Part shown: piece after piece, positions 16,801 through 25,191 of the stretch
How the letters are laid out: each line of letters opens with the position of its first letter
Position numbering within the stretch: position 1 is the stretch's first letter
Assembly: GCA_002436415.1 (NCBI GenBank)
Contig: DJMA01000050.1
Coordinates: 45,543 to 109,542, forward strand
Direction of reading: 5' to 3'
From: Bdellovibrionaceae bacterium UBA6502
GTDB taxonomy: Bacteria > Bdellovibrionota > Bdellovibrionia > Bdellovibrionales > UBA840
DNA length: 64,000 nt
The notes under the pieces: generated by a model
The model's input: the letters and a program-made list of their open reading frames with translations, nothing else
Databases searched by the model: none
What the model was told of the DNA's origin: nothing
Made by a program: the position numbers and the translations under genes

Positions 16801-19064
16801 TCTAAATCCATGGTCAAGCGGTTGTAGTTAACTGGTGCTTTTAAAAGTTGTCTTTCTTTTGCAGTATATGATTTTAAACCATCAATAGATTCATAAGTCT
16901 CGGCCAGAAGTCCTTTAACTTCTTCTACCTTGTTACTAGCCTCGGTAGCAGCTACATGTTTGTCAAATGGACGAACCATTGGACGAACAAATGGATCAGC
17001 AACTAAGAAGGCAGTAAAGTGCCAAAGCTTACCAGCAGGGGTCGAACCAAGGATTCGAGTAGCTGCCCAGCCAATGTCCGAAAGAATTTTTCTAGACCCA
17101 GTAGTCGCTACCAAAGCTGCTTTAGCGGTTACTTTTTGTGCTTGGCTTTTTGCAGCCTTTTCCGCTGTGAAAGCATTTACAGCTTCCATTCTAATTCTTG
17201 CTTTTTCTTTAAAGTTCAAGGCACCACGAGAAGCCTTAACAGCACCTTTAGAAACCATACCAGCAACAAAAGAGGAACCTAAAAGGGCGGTCACTTGGCC
17301 AAATTGTTTTTGCCAAAACTTACCACTAGTAAATTCGTGAATAAGCACTTGTTGGGAGTAATCAGCAATTTGATTCCATTGTGCGGCTTCTTCTTCAGAA
17401 CTAGCATTGAAAGCTTTAACTTTTCCGTTCCACCAGCTTGAAAAAGCAGGGTGATTTAAAACTTCGCCGGTCCAATGTGAGGCGATGGAACCTACACCCA
17501 TTCCGATGTATCCACGCATCCATTGCTTTAACATATTTTTGCCAGTGGCTTTTTTGATCATATAGTTAAGTTTTGGAGCTACTGCTTGGAACTTTTGGTT
17601 TGCTAAAATGAAAGCCCAAAATCCTACGTGACCTTTCCACTCAAAAAAGTGGTGGACCGCATCTTCTCTCCAAAGAGGGTTACTGGTTTCATCAAAGCCC
17701 AACTGCATTACCGTAGCGGCAAGCATTGCCAGTGTGAAATAAAATGTCTCAATGGGAAGGAGACGCATTGATTTCCACAAAGGAGCGTCCCACATAGTTT
17801 TCTTTAATGCGAAATCTAAGCCAACTGTATGTTTAGAATCACCCTTCATATGCTTAATCATATGAAATGTTTTTTGGGCAAAATTTAGAACTTCTGTTCT
17901 TCGACTTTCCAGTAGGTTTCTAAATTCTTTCTCATATTTTCTATCATAAACTTTTGGGTCAATTTGAACTCGAGTTCCTTCGATTTCCATTCCTTGTGCT
18001 AATACTGCTTTGGCGGATTGAAGGTACATATTAATGTATTGTTCAGCTAAAGAAAGTGTTGAATAGTGCTGGCCGTAACCTTTTTGATCCACCCAGTTGT
18101 TAAATTGTTTGATAAAATTTGCACGAATTTGCACATGTACATAATCGTGTGAAATCAATTGGTAAGTAGGGCTACCATACTCAAGTTCTAAACGTTCTCG
18201 ATTTGCTCTTCTACGCATTTGACGAGAAAGCTTGTTATCAATTTGAGTAGCAACAAAGTGTGCTCTTCCTTTGTAATAATCGGCAGTTGATGTTTCAGCT
18301 TGTTTTGCTGGAATCGCGGTAACTACCGTAGTGTTATTTTCTTTATCGATAACTCGGTAAGTTTCTTTACCATTAGATTTTTCAACGTATCTTTCAACGC
18401 CTTTCTGTTCATCTTTTACTTCTTGTTCACTTTTTCGTACCAAATCACGAAAAGCTGCAATGGCTTTTTGCTTAGCAGAAGTGATTTGTTCTCTAGTGGC
18501 TTTTGCACCTTTTACGATTGAGTCTCTGGTTTGACCACGAGTTAAAACATCCGCTGTTGTTACAGCGCCATTCACAATAGCTTTACCGGCTCCTTTGGCT
18601 CCATTAACAAAGTCTTTGCCACCATTGGCAACAAACTCTTCCACTGGCCCCATAGTGTATTCACGTTCTTTACGTTCGAACTCAGCTTGCTCTTTTTCTT
18701 TTTCGATTTCAGCCCATTGCTTCTCTTGTTCTTTTTTAGATCTTTCAATGCTACGTTCGCGAGCTGCTTCCTTAGCTCTTTGGTCTCTGTTTTGTTGGCG
18801 ATCACGCTTTCTTTTTTCGCGCTCAGCTCTTCTAGTAGCTCCTGAATTGTATTTACTTGGAGTATGAGACTCCATATTTGGAGTAGAGCCTTTGGACTGC
18901 TCAGAACTTTTACGGTAGCGTTCATCAGCCTTAGACCTAGTGTTTCTCTGTTTTCGATCGTTATTGTTCCCACCGTCATTCTGTGCATAAAGGAAAGGAC
19001 CAACTACAATTAATTGGATAACTAACAAAGGGTAAACCAAAATGTCTCTAAAAAATCGGATCAT
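13878..19064 (-). CDS. Very large exported protein of unknown function (1728 aa)
   Basis: The N-terminus is a signal peptide or anchor (hydrophobic residues 8-26, possible cleavage after LYA at 27). Residues 29-135 are extremely charged (Arg/Lys/Glu/Gln), probably disordered then coiled-coil. A Gly/Ala-rich stretch (145-170) follows. Weakly hydrophobic helices appear near 436-456, 478-490, 515-530, 588-605 and 680-692, so the middle may associate with a membrane. Residues from about 760 to the end are a mostly soluble, aromatic- and acid-rich region with few cysteines. I recognise no enzyme motif or known repeat. Start ATG with GAGGAG six bases upstream; the gene is alone and has a strong terminator. 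Codon use looks like its neighbours. Function unknown. Confidence 0.8.
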   Translation of the reverse strand: MIRFFRDILVYPLLVIQLIVVGPFLYAQNDGGNNNDRKQRNTRSKADERYRKSSEQSKGSTPNMESHTPSKYNSGATRRAEREKRKRDRQQNRDQRAKEAARERSIERSKKEQEKQWAEIEKEKEQAEFERKEREYTMGPVEEFVANGGKDFVNGAKGAGKAIVNGAVTTADVLTRGQTRDSIVKGAKATREQITSAKQKAIAAFRDLVRKSEQEVKDEQKGVERYVEKSNGKETYRVIDKENNTTVVTAIPAKQAETSTADYYKGRAHFVATQIDNKLSRQMRRRANRERLELEYGSPTYQLISHDYVHVQIRANFIKQFNNWVDQKGYGQHYSTLSLAEQYINMYLQSAKAVLAQGMEIEGTRVQIDPKVYDRKYEKEFRNLLESRRTEVLNFAQKTFHMIKHMKGDSKHTVGLDFALKKTMWDAPLWKSMRLLPIETFYFTLAMLAATVMQLGFDETSNPLWREDAVHHFFEWKGHVGFWAFILANQKFQAVAPKLNYMIKKATGKNMLKQWMRGYIGMGVGSIASHWTGEVLNHPAFSSWWNGKVKAFNASSEEEAAQWNQIADYSQQVLIHEFTSGKFWQKQFGQVTALLGSSFVAGMVSKGAVKASRGALNFKEKARIRMEAVNAFTAEKAAKSQAQKVTAKAALVATTGSRKILSDIGWAATRILGSTPAGKLWHFTAFLVADPFVRPMVRPFDKHVAATEASNKVEEVKGLLAETYESIDGLKSYTAKERQLLKAPVNYNRLTMDLDSEASSLWSLAKPFAKSLFNGGSTTASFELSTAFSRYWNSRDDRELEDFFRIFRDYGDAKFQYRYVQLENFNNNYQGLSRFMDKFTLNYVSTQEMYTNFETAMDFARDRQIMAAEDNKELPLTDEFFFNLLNYPAYYSLHEESRNIFDNYLSILNTAERGRSSAFDEFDFMEWQTELGQHNLDGLSNAAYAFKIKSPENLSGNPKDEHFIYFRNGTAERMLYGMAFGPSPESGDVFNVPWGYSPEFEYPRVTISNLGFNPELGRNMELDMNIAEVGASATVTGSDYAGKPTYGAKAFYHPLTSVRWKVPVEFNAAGKPTKTELMSIFEIILRFKRPELHLGGGSDLAWEIGDSSSNYNKITMSDYLTKEVFCKSGAQKLENIGKNCASDSMESVYEEAEHNMKSFYRDIMAPVFTRESHQANSKFSRAVSAMNYLFFNGLSPKWGIMDTLGWTIEAEQGSGDGLETSATYAKGNLADINIGAESPVLSVIEDFIVGTGFISFILPRPSDFDPKQEPEQYARAKAYGVEKYAKFLKDSYSTITMNYIDYITATKATGGAYNSEQINKAIDKIEESYNSAICYIHGRNPAPADAQNDGIVTIKLNNRDDRFYRRYDKNDDVFVYTKIEKNHQCDVDQIQHRIETIAAEEEDNDIPHRLEKIGLDEWVKNFEVEGKEPLSPATASPEALQEQFNIESNQELFGKIFDLLVVGPSNAALNPQGAFSVIAAQQANAQSAVRHEMLDGHPFLKERGRPMYDYIKDEPIEEFVQNEAPTDAQQMLQNIMQAENLESGKIRIQSSDVAVPRVSMRTAIASKSVQIIRDAMYLEGATYQKYFMKLRQYGADVSDGYSQLDSFTLRLCEIRGQLAAAYTADNGVPVELAGSTSLCNSPEYIISKNDLKNYWSKYLESLPKKFSGQMGRSKNTAGYELSNDDIPQYWRDRIRNQLELEKKYGEDYSNNFSKLWWKLFPAFEGLFN

Positions 19065-19447
19065 AAAAAACTCCTCAGGCCTTTATAAGGCAAGAAGAGT
19101 GCCAAGAAGTCTCAAATTGAAAAAGTAAGCTTTATTCTTTATTTTCAAGGACTTAGGGGCTTCGATTTGAGAGAAAATTGCGTACAAATTAAGTCAAAAA
19201 AAAGCTGATTTTAGGCTAAGCTTAAACTATTTATAAAAATATCAGTAAAATCAGATACTTAGATAAATTTTCTTGTGAAAAATGAAATTAGACAGTGGTG
19301 ACCAAAAGCGCGCACTGAATAAATTAAATTAATTTTTATTCGGAAAATCTCTGTAAATAGCCTGAACATTTTATGTGTTAGTTTGAATATAGTTCAGTGA
19401 TTTTAAAGCCTTAGCCGGTGCTTTCTAGCTTGTAAATAAAAATAAAA
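19065..19447. other. Intergenic region upstream of the giant gene
   Basis: It holds the minus-strand promoter region of the 1728-residue protein. A short palindrome GCCTT-TAT-AAGGC (19079-19091) sits in the leader just before the ribosome binding site. Otherwise it is AT-rich with no ORF or RNA gene that I can support. Confidence 0.35.
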
Positions 19448-20116
19448 TTACTTTCTTAGGCTGCGATCGATCTTGATTTCAGTGATCAAAATTTTCTTTT
19501 TGGGCCTTTCATTCGGTAAGGTAGGAACCTTCCCGATGCTTTGAACTACATCCATACCATCGACAACTTTTCCAAAAATACTATAATTTTCATCGAGAAA
19601 TTTGGCTGGAACCAAAGTGATAAAAAACTGTCCGCCATCAGATCTCCCATCTCTTTTAGCCATGGCAAGCATTCCTGGACCATCAAAACTTCTCAAAGGG
19701 CTTGGCTCAAGAGGTAAAGTATAGCCAGGACCGCTGGTACCGTTACCTAATGGACAACCCATTTGAATGATAAAGTTAGGGGAGATTCGATGGATTTTTA
19801 GTCCGTCATAATATGGTTTCGTAATCTTTTCTTGTTCAGGAGATCTGACGTCAATAAACTCTTTGTTCCCCTCTGCCAACTCGATAAAATTGTCCACCGT
19901 GATTGGGGCTTGGGCAGGAAATAGCTGAACCCTAATGTTTCCGTAATTGGTTAAAATATTTGCTTCAAGTTTTTTATACTTTTTAAACTTGGTAAGGAGT
20001 TTTTCTTTTAATTCTTCGTCACTGCTTTTCGTCGACCGAGTTTGAATTTGAGCATGTAGCAAATTGAATTGCGCAAAGATGGTAAACAAGAGGAAAAAAC
20101 AGATTTTACTAGTCAT
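19448..20116 (-). CDS. Exported cyclophilin-type peptidyl-prolyl cis-trans isomerase
   Basis: The 222-residue protein has a signal peptide (hydrophobic residues 5-20, cleavage likely after LHA), then a cyclophilin domain: LTNYGNIRVQLFPAQAPITVDNFIELA, FIIQMGCPLGNGTSGPGY, MLAMAKRDGRSDGGQFFITLVPAKFLDENYSIFGKVVDGMDVV. The catalytic Arg and the GGQFFIT core are present, which supports isomerase activity. It should assist folding of proteins in the periplasm. It lies 84 bases after glnE on the same strand, with no obvious terminator between them, so it may be the last gene of the tol-glnE unit. Its ATG lacks a strong ribosome binding site. Confidence 0.9.
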   Translation of the reverse strand: MTSKICFFLLFTIFAQFNLLHAQIQTRSTKSSDEELKEKLLTKFKKYKKLEANILTNYGNIRVQLFPAQAPITVDNFIELAEGNKEFIDVRSPEQEKITKPYYDGLKIHRISPNFIIQMGCPLGNGTSGPGYTLPLEPSPLRSFDGPGMLAMAKRDGRSDGGQFFITLVPAKFLDENYSIFGKVVDGMDVVQSIGKVPTLPNERPKKKILITEIKIDRSLRK

Positions 20117-20200
20117 ACTTTCATTCTAAGCTAGTGACTTTTTTTAAGCAAGTTTTGCTATATTACCAAAGTAGAGTGAGTCTGTTTTTTCTAGCGGCAT

Positions 20201-22615
20201 TTAGATGGGCTTGGATATATCTGATAGTAATTTTTGGTTTTCAGCTAAGACTTTAGTGATGTTTGCAAGTCTATACTCTTGATTTAAATGTGTGGCGATT
20301 TTTTCAACTAGATGAAAGTCATCATTCTTTGCGATAAGACTGGAACTTCTGTTTTTCATAAGTTGTAAAATCTGTTCTAAACTTCGTAATAGAAAATAGT
20401 TTTGACAGACCTCGGACCATTTTGAATTTCTTTTACTGGCACTGAGATACAAAGCTTCGCTACTTTGGTGACTGTCTTTAATCTGGTGCTTTAGAATAAA
20501 CTCTTGAACTTGTAGTTCACAGTCAATGAGACCACCGGGATTATATTTTATATCAATAAGCTTCGAACTCATTGGCTTTAAGAGCTTTTTACGAATTTCC
20601 GCCAATTCTATTTCTTCTTGTGGACTAATGGATCGTTCGATAATGATTTGCTGAATTAGTTTGGAGTCGTGCTGAGCAAAAGAGGCCTTTAAGTAGGCTT
20701 GCCTCTCCCAGGCCGCAGCTCGGTTTTTTAGATAATCTAAGAGCATATCTTCAGTAACTAACATGGGACCAGCTTTTCCAGACGGCCTTAGTCTCATGTC
20801 AATTTCATACAAGTTTCCAGCTCGGTAAGTCGATTGAATTAAATTTAGAAATTTTCTGGCTTTTTTGTGAAGTAATCCATTTTCATCTTCCTTTTCAGTA
20901 ATAAAAATGAAATCTAGATCAGAATGCAGACCCAACTCAGTGCCACCCCATTTACCAAGTCGTAAAATACGAATGTCTTGGTCTAATCCCACAGCTTTTA
21001 GCAATCCTGATGTAATAAAATCAGCACTGAAGCTTAGTTTTTCGAACAGCTTATTTAAATCATGGTCTTTTAAAAAGTCAGTACTGTAAAGAATTTGACT
21101 CAGTTGTTTATGGTCTGCCAAAAACTCTAAATAACTCTCTAGGTCTTCTGGTGGTGAGGCCTGAGCACGATAGATAATGCTATCAATCAGCTCCGGTCTT
21201 TGTGTGATTTTGTGGCTTAAAAACGGAGAGTAGCTAAACAGATAACAAATCTCTTTAATGATTTCTGGATGAACTTGAAAAAAACGAAAGAAGCTATTCT
21301 TAGCTCTAATTCTTTTAAAGAAATCTGTTAAATGTTGGAGAGACATTTCTTTATCAAATGAGTGTGTGCCAATTTCTTGAATAAAACTGACAATCACTTG
21401 TTTTCTTAAATCCTCTCTCTCACTAGATTTAGAGCTTAGAACAGTGTAGCTCATTAGCTTATTCCAGTTATCCCAGTTTTTTTCACCAACAAAGCCGTTC
21501 TTATTGAGAAATAGTTTTTGTTCTTCTTTTTTATCGCCAAAACTTTTTTGAAAACTTTCTTTTGGCTTTATAAAGTCACTAACGATCTGATTACATCGTT
21601 CGATTTGTTCATGAAAAACATCAAAACTTCCAAAGCATAAAGCAATTAGCGGGTCAGTTAAACCACAGTGGTGAATCTGAGAATCATTTTTAGCCTGGAT
21701 TAGATTTTCGAGGCGTCTTAATCGCCAATAATGCGAAATTAGAAAATCTTGATCCTCTAAGGGAATCAAGTTTGCCACTGCCATATTTTTTAATAGAGTG
21801 TCAGTGGCATGGGATATGATTTGTGGATTTCTCCCGCCGTGAATCAGACACAAGCAATGACTAAATAACTCAATATCTCGTATTCCACCAGGGGAAAGCT
21901 TTACGTTGTAATCTCCGTCTTTGAGCTTTTTTGATATTTCAAAATGTATCTTACCTCGAAGCCGAGAAAATTCGTCAAAGATGTGGTAGTCGATGTGCTT
22001 TCGAAAGCAAAAGTACTTTTTTAGTTGGTCTACCTTGTCATCTATACTGTCGTCATTTCCGTATATTTTTTGTAAGCGAATCAGTGCCAAACGCTCCCAA
22101 GTTTCTCCATGGTTGTGGTAGTAATTTTCGATTTGATCGAAGCTCTGAACAATGGGAGAGCTTTTTCCTCCGGGACGAATATCGATGTCTACTCTCATGA
22201 TAAAGCCAAACTGATCTCTTTCTTCAAAAAAATTAATCCATTTTCTGAGTTTGGCGGGGCTTGTGTTTTGTGGATCACCAATTAAGATTAGATCCACATC
22301 TGAGCTTAAATTCAGCTCTTCTGCTCCTAATTTACCAAGAGCAAAAACCTCAAGATCGGGAAGTTGCTTGGCGAGTTGAGTAGCTAGAGACTGCTTGATG
22401 AAATCACTCCAGCGCTTTAATAGAGATTTTTGAGCCTCGCTATTGTAATAGGAGTGGCCGACGACTCGAAGCCACTCTTCATGACGTTGTTTTTTTAATG
22501 GATTGATATCTGCTGAATCGTTTTTTAGTAGCTGTAAATAAGAACGAACTGCAGGGAAAAGTCCTTGCAGTTCGTTAAGTTGATCTTCAGAAAATTCTTT
22601 GGATAAAAATTCCAC
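20201..22615 (-). CDS. glnE: Glutamine synthetase adenylyltransferase/deadenylase GlnE
   Basis: GlnE adjusts glutamine synthetase activity by adding and removing AMP. Both nucleotidyltransferase domains are visible: the N-terminal deadenylase core ALGKLGAEELNLSSDVDLIL (about residue 93) and the C-terminal adenylylase core RLGKWGGTELGLHSDLDFIF (about residue 556), each with the paired acidic residues needed for metal binding. Each is followed by its family block (MRVDIDIRPGG and IDMRLRPSGKAGP). At 804 residues it is shorter than the E. coli protein (about 946), mainly at the N-terminus. The start is GTG, one base after the tolB stop. The position directly behind tolB is unusual and suggests co-transcription with the Tol genes; no glnA or glnB is present here. 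Confidence 0.93.
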   Translation of the reverse strand: MEFLSKEFSEDQLNELQGLFPAVRSYLQLLKNDSADINPLKKQRHEEWLRVVGHSYYNSEAQKSLLKRWSDFIKQSLATQLAKQLPDLEVFALGKLGAEELNLSSDVDLILIGDPQNTSPAKLRKWINFFEERDQFGFIMRVDIDIRPGGKSSPIVQSFDQIENYYHNHGETWERLALIRLQKIYGNDDSIDDKVDQLKKYFCFRKHIDYHIFDEFSRLRGKIHFEISKKLKDGDYNVKLSPGGIRDIELFSHCLCLIHGGRNPQIISHATDTLLKNMAVANLIPLEDQDFLISHYWRLRRLENLIQAKNDSQIHHCGLTDPLIALCFGSFDVFHEQIERCNQIVSDFIKPKESFQKSFGDKKEEQKLFLNKNGFVGEKNWDNWNKLMSYTVLSSKSSEREDLRKQVIVSFIQEIGTHSFDKEMSLQHLTDFFKRIRAKNSFFRFFQVHPEIIKEICYLFSYSPFLSHKITQRPELIDSIIYRAQASPPEDLESYLEFLADHKQLSQILYSTDFLKDHDLNKLFEKLSFSADFITSGLLKAVGLDQDIRILRLGKWGGTELGLHSDLDFIFITEKEDENGLLHKKARKFLNLIQSTYRAGNLYEIDMRLRPSGKAGPMLVTEDMLLDYLKNRAAAWERQAYLKASFAQHDSKLIQQIIIERSISPQEEIELAEIRKKLLKPMSSKLIDIKYNPGGLIDCELQVQEFILKHQIKDSHQSSEALYLSASKRNSKWSEVCQNYFLLRSLEQILQLMKNRSSSLIAKNDDFHLVEKIATHLNQEYRLANITKVLAENQKLLSDISKPI

Positions 22616-22616
22616 C

Positions 22617-24011
22617 TTACTCCATCATATAAGACCATTTTGGCTTAAAGTAGTTGTCGTTATCAAAGGTAAGTCGACGTTCATTTTTGCCATCTGGGCT
22701 GATCATATAAAGTTGTTTCTTTCCAGATCGGTCACTAACAAAAACGATATGTCTACCATCAGGTGAAAATGATGGGTCTTCGTTGTTAGCCCATTTTCCA
22801 TTGGTCTTTCTTGCTTTTGTTAAACGTTTTAAATTAACACCATCCTTACTAACCAAAAATAAATCAAAATGACCATTGTCAAAACCAGCAAACACAATGT
22901 TCTCGCCGTCTGGTGACCAGCTTGGTGTGGAGTTATATTTTCCAGCTTTGGTAATGCGTTTTACATTTTTGCCATTGATGTCCATAACATAAATCATTGG
23001 ATTACCGTGACGATCTGAACTAAATGCAATGCTTTTTCCATCTGGTGAAATCGCAGGTTCCACGTTCAATGCACCGAGAGGTCCATTGGTAATGTTTCTT
23101 AGCTTTTTACCGTCTTTGTCCGTGCGATAGATGTCAGCATTACCGCCTTTGGTGATGGTTAGAAATATATTGTCACCGTCTGGTGTAAAGGCAGCACCGG
23201 AATTAACACCCTTTCGCCAACTAATGAGGAAAGATTTTTTGGTGTCTAGTTCGTAGCTAAATAGATCAGGGTTACGTCGTTTTGTTTTAGGGTGATATGC
23301 ATAAGAAGTATAAAGGATGCTTTTTCCATCTGGTGCCCAGGCAGGGGAGATAGAAATGGTTCTTTGTCTTGTGATTCTTGTTACATTTTTAACATTATAG
23401 TCACTTACATAAATTTCTTTCCATTTTGTACAGTTGGGTGTTTTCTTAGGGCAAACAGCATCTCGATCTGAGCTAAAGACCAACTTTGTTTTAAAAACCC
23501 CTTTTCTACCAGTTAAACGAAAAATGATGTCATTGGCCATGGTATGTGCGATTTCATCTTCACTTCCAACATCACCGGTATATTTTCTTGCCACCAAAGT
23601 TTCGCCTTTTGGTACATGATATAGATAAGCTTCAACTTCGATTTTATTGGATTTAATATTATAGGCTGCTCGGTATAAAAACTCTGTGCCTATGCTGCGC
23701 CAGTTAGAAAATAAAAAGCCATTTGGAGCAGAAGGTTTTGGTCTAAGTGCGGTTGTCGCCGGGTCTTCAAGGAAGGCCTTTCTATCGACAAAATCAAAGA
23801 AGTAACTAGTGTCGAGATCGTTCTGTAGTGTTTTGTAAAGCTCACTTCCCACTCTTACGTAATTAGGACTACTAACAGTGGAACCTGAAAATTGAAAAGC
23901 GGGAAGTGCGAACATGCTTTTTTTCACACTGGCGTTACCCACTTTAATATAAATCTTTTCAGCATTTGCAAACTGCGGAACGAGCAATAGTAACATTAAA
24001 AGTATTTTCAT
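22617..24011 (-). CDS. tolB: Tol-Pal system periplasmic protein TolB
   Basis: TolB is a periplasmic beta-propeller that connects the Tol inner-membrane complex to Pal and the outer membrane. The 464-residue product has a signal peptide (cleavage after NANA-like ANA, residue 17), an N-terminal alpha/beta domain, and then at least five propeller blades each with the pattern SPDGxxIxF followed by DR/TxxxGxNxxxLT, such as ISPDGKSIAFSSDRHGNPMI. It sits between tolA and glnE, with 11 bases to tolA. The stop is directly followed by the glnE start. No pal gene is encoded in this window. Confidence 0.93.
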   Translation of the reverse strand: MKILLMLLLLVPQFANAEKIYIKVGNASVKKSMFALPAFQFSGSTVSSPNYVRVGSELYKTLQNDLDTSYFFDFVDRKAFLEDPATTALRPKPSAPNGFLFSNWRSIGTEFLYRAAYNIKSNKIEVEAYLYHVPKGETLVARKYTGDVGSEDEIAHTMANDIIFRLTGRKGVFKTKLVFSSDRDAVCPKKTPNCTKWKEIYVSDYNVKNVTRITRQRTISISPAWAPDGKSILYTSYAYHPKTKRRNPDLFSYELDTKKSFLISWRKGVNSGAAFTPDGDNIFLTITKGGNADIYRTDKDGKKLRNITNGPLGALNVEPAISPDGKSIAFSSDRHGNPMIYVMDINGKNVKRITKAGKYNSTPSWSPDGENIVFAGFDNGHFDLFLVSKDGVNLKRLTKARKTNGKWANNEDPSFSPDGRHIVFVSDRSGKKQLYMISPDGKNERRLTFDNDNYFKPKWSYMME

Positions 24012-24022
24012 TCGAAACTCCT

Positions 24023-24766
24023 TTATTCTGGAAAACCGAGACGGAAGCCTTCGTTAGCCAAAATATCTCTAAATTTTTCACTTGGCCTTGGAAAAGGTGA
24101 GGCACGTTCAATGGTAGCCACTACCTGGTCATCATAACTTTTATTTCCAGAAGCTTTTGTGATCTTTTTTGAAATCACATAACCCTCTGGAGAGATACGT
24201 ACACTGATTTCTGCTCTTAAATCTAGATTAGCCATCCATGCTGGGATGGACCAAAATGATTTAATGTGACTTTCTAATCGCGCTAAATAGTCATCGTATT
24301 GAAGCTTTTGAATCCCTGATAATTGGCTACCTTTTGAAATTTGATTGCCTTTAAAAACTTGCTTCGCTGCCTCTTGTTCTTTTTGTTCTTGTTCTTCTTC
24401 TATTTTTTGTAATGCTCTTAATCTTTTAAGTGCATCTTCTCTAGTTTTCTTCTGCTTTTGTAGATTAATCGCTTTTTTCTTTGCGATGGCCTTTAAATCA
24501 GGTTTTGGTTCAGGTTTAGGTGCTGGTTTTGGTTTCGGGCTTTCTTTCTTTGGCTCTGGCTCAGGGGCTTTGGCTTGCGGCTTTGGCACATCTGGAAGTT
24601 TGTCTGGTAAGGCCACCATATCAACTCGTATAGCACCATCTAAAGAAATAGGTTCACTAGGAAAGAATACTGCTTGGACACTGAAAAGCAAAAAGATGGC
24701 GATGTGTAAAATCACTGATTTTACAAAAAAACCACTTAAATTGTCCTGCTCGTTCGTTTCTTTCAT
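24023..24766 (-). CDS. tolA: TolA/TonB-like inner-membrane protein
   Basis: A 247-residue protein with one N-terminal membrane helix (about residues 12-32), a Pro/Lys/Glu-rich segment (residues 58-90, repeated PKPEPK units), an Ala/Lys/Gln-rich helical linker and a C-terminal TonB/TolA-type domain (about 160-245, LRAEISVRISPEGYVISKKI). TolA links TolQR energy to the outer membrane during constriction. The call as TolA rather than TonB rests on its place between tolR and tolB; the C-terminal domain alone would fit the TonB family. It starts two bases after the tolR stop. Confidence 0.85.
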   Translation of the reverse strand: MKETNEQDNLSGFFVKSVILHIAIFLLFSVQAVFFPSEPISLDGAIRVDMVALPDKLPDVPKPQAKAPEPEPKKESPKPKPAPKPEPKPDLKAIAKKKAINLQKQKKTREDALKRLRALQKIEEEQEQKEQEAAKQVFKGNQISKGSQLSGIQKLQYDDYLARLESHIKSFWSIPAWMANLDLRAEISVRISPEGYVISKKITKASGNKSYDDQVVATIERASPFPRPSEKFRDILANEGFRLGFPE

Positions 24767-24768
24767 AA

Positions 24769-25182
24769 TTAGTTTTTCGGCTGTGTGATTAAAGCGATTT
24801 TAGTCAAACCAGCAGCTCTAACTTCCGCCATGGTTTCCGCAACAATACCGTATTCCACTTTTTTGTCTGCTTGAATAAATACTTCTTTACTCTTTCTAGA
24901 TTGGAAGATTGCTTTTAATTTTGTGCTTAGTGAGTTTATTGGGATTTTTGTTTTTTCAATAAAAATCTCACCTTTAACATTCACACTCATGATAAAAGGG
25001 TCTTCAGGAGTAGAAACACCAGAACTATTTGTTTCTGGAACATCCACTTCAATTCCCTGTTTCATCATAGGAGCTGTCACCATAAAGATAATTAAAAGCA
25101 CCAACATAACATCCACCAATGGAGTTACGTTGATTTCGCTAATGCTCATTCTTGATTTTCCGGAGCCACCGCTCATACCCAT
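24769..25182 (-). CDS. tolR: TolR/ExbD-family protein
   Basis: The 137-residue protein has the ExbD/TolR hallmark at its N-terminus: ISEINVTPLVDVMLVLLIIFM, a single membrane helix with the essential aspartate (in LVDVM), followed by the conserved VTAPMM. The rest is the periplasmic domain with a C-terminal ITQP end. It forms the ion-driven motor with TolQ. It starts nine bases after the tolQ stop and is followed by tolA. Confidence 0.93.
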   Translation of the reverse strand: MGMSGGSGKSRMSISEINVTPLVDVMLVLLIIFMVTAPMMKQGIEVDVPETNSSGVSTPEDPFIMSVNVKGEIFIEKTKIPINSLSTKLKAIFQSRKSKEVFIQADKKVEYGIVAETMAEVRAAGLTKIALITQPKN

Positions 25183-25191
25183 AATTTGCTC

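Noticed and set aside
16930..17340. Plus-strand open frame of 136 codons
   Set aside because: It is antisense to the giant gene; its Ala/Thr/Pro/Ser-rich composition is that of a mirrored coding frame.
18572..19003. Second minus-strand frame of 143 codons over the N-terminal part of the giant gene
   Set aside because: It is an out-of-frame shadow of the charged repeat-like region; the in-frame gene has the signal peptide and ribosome binding site.
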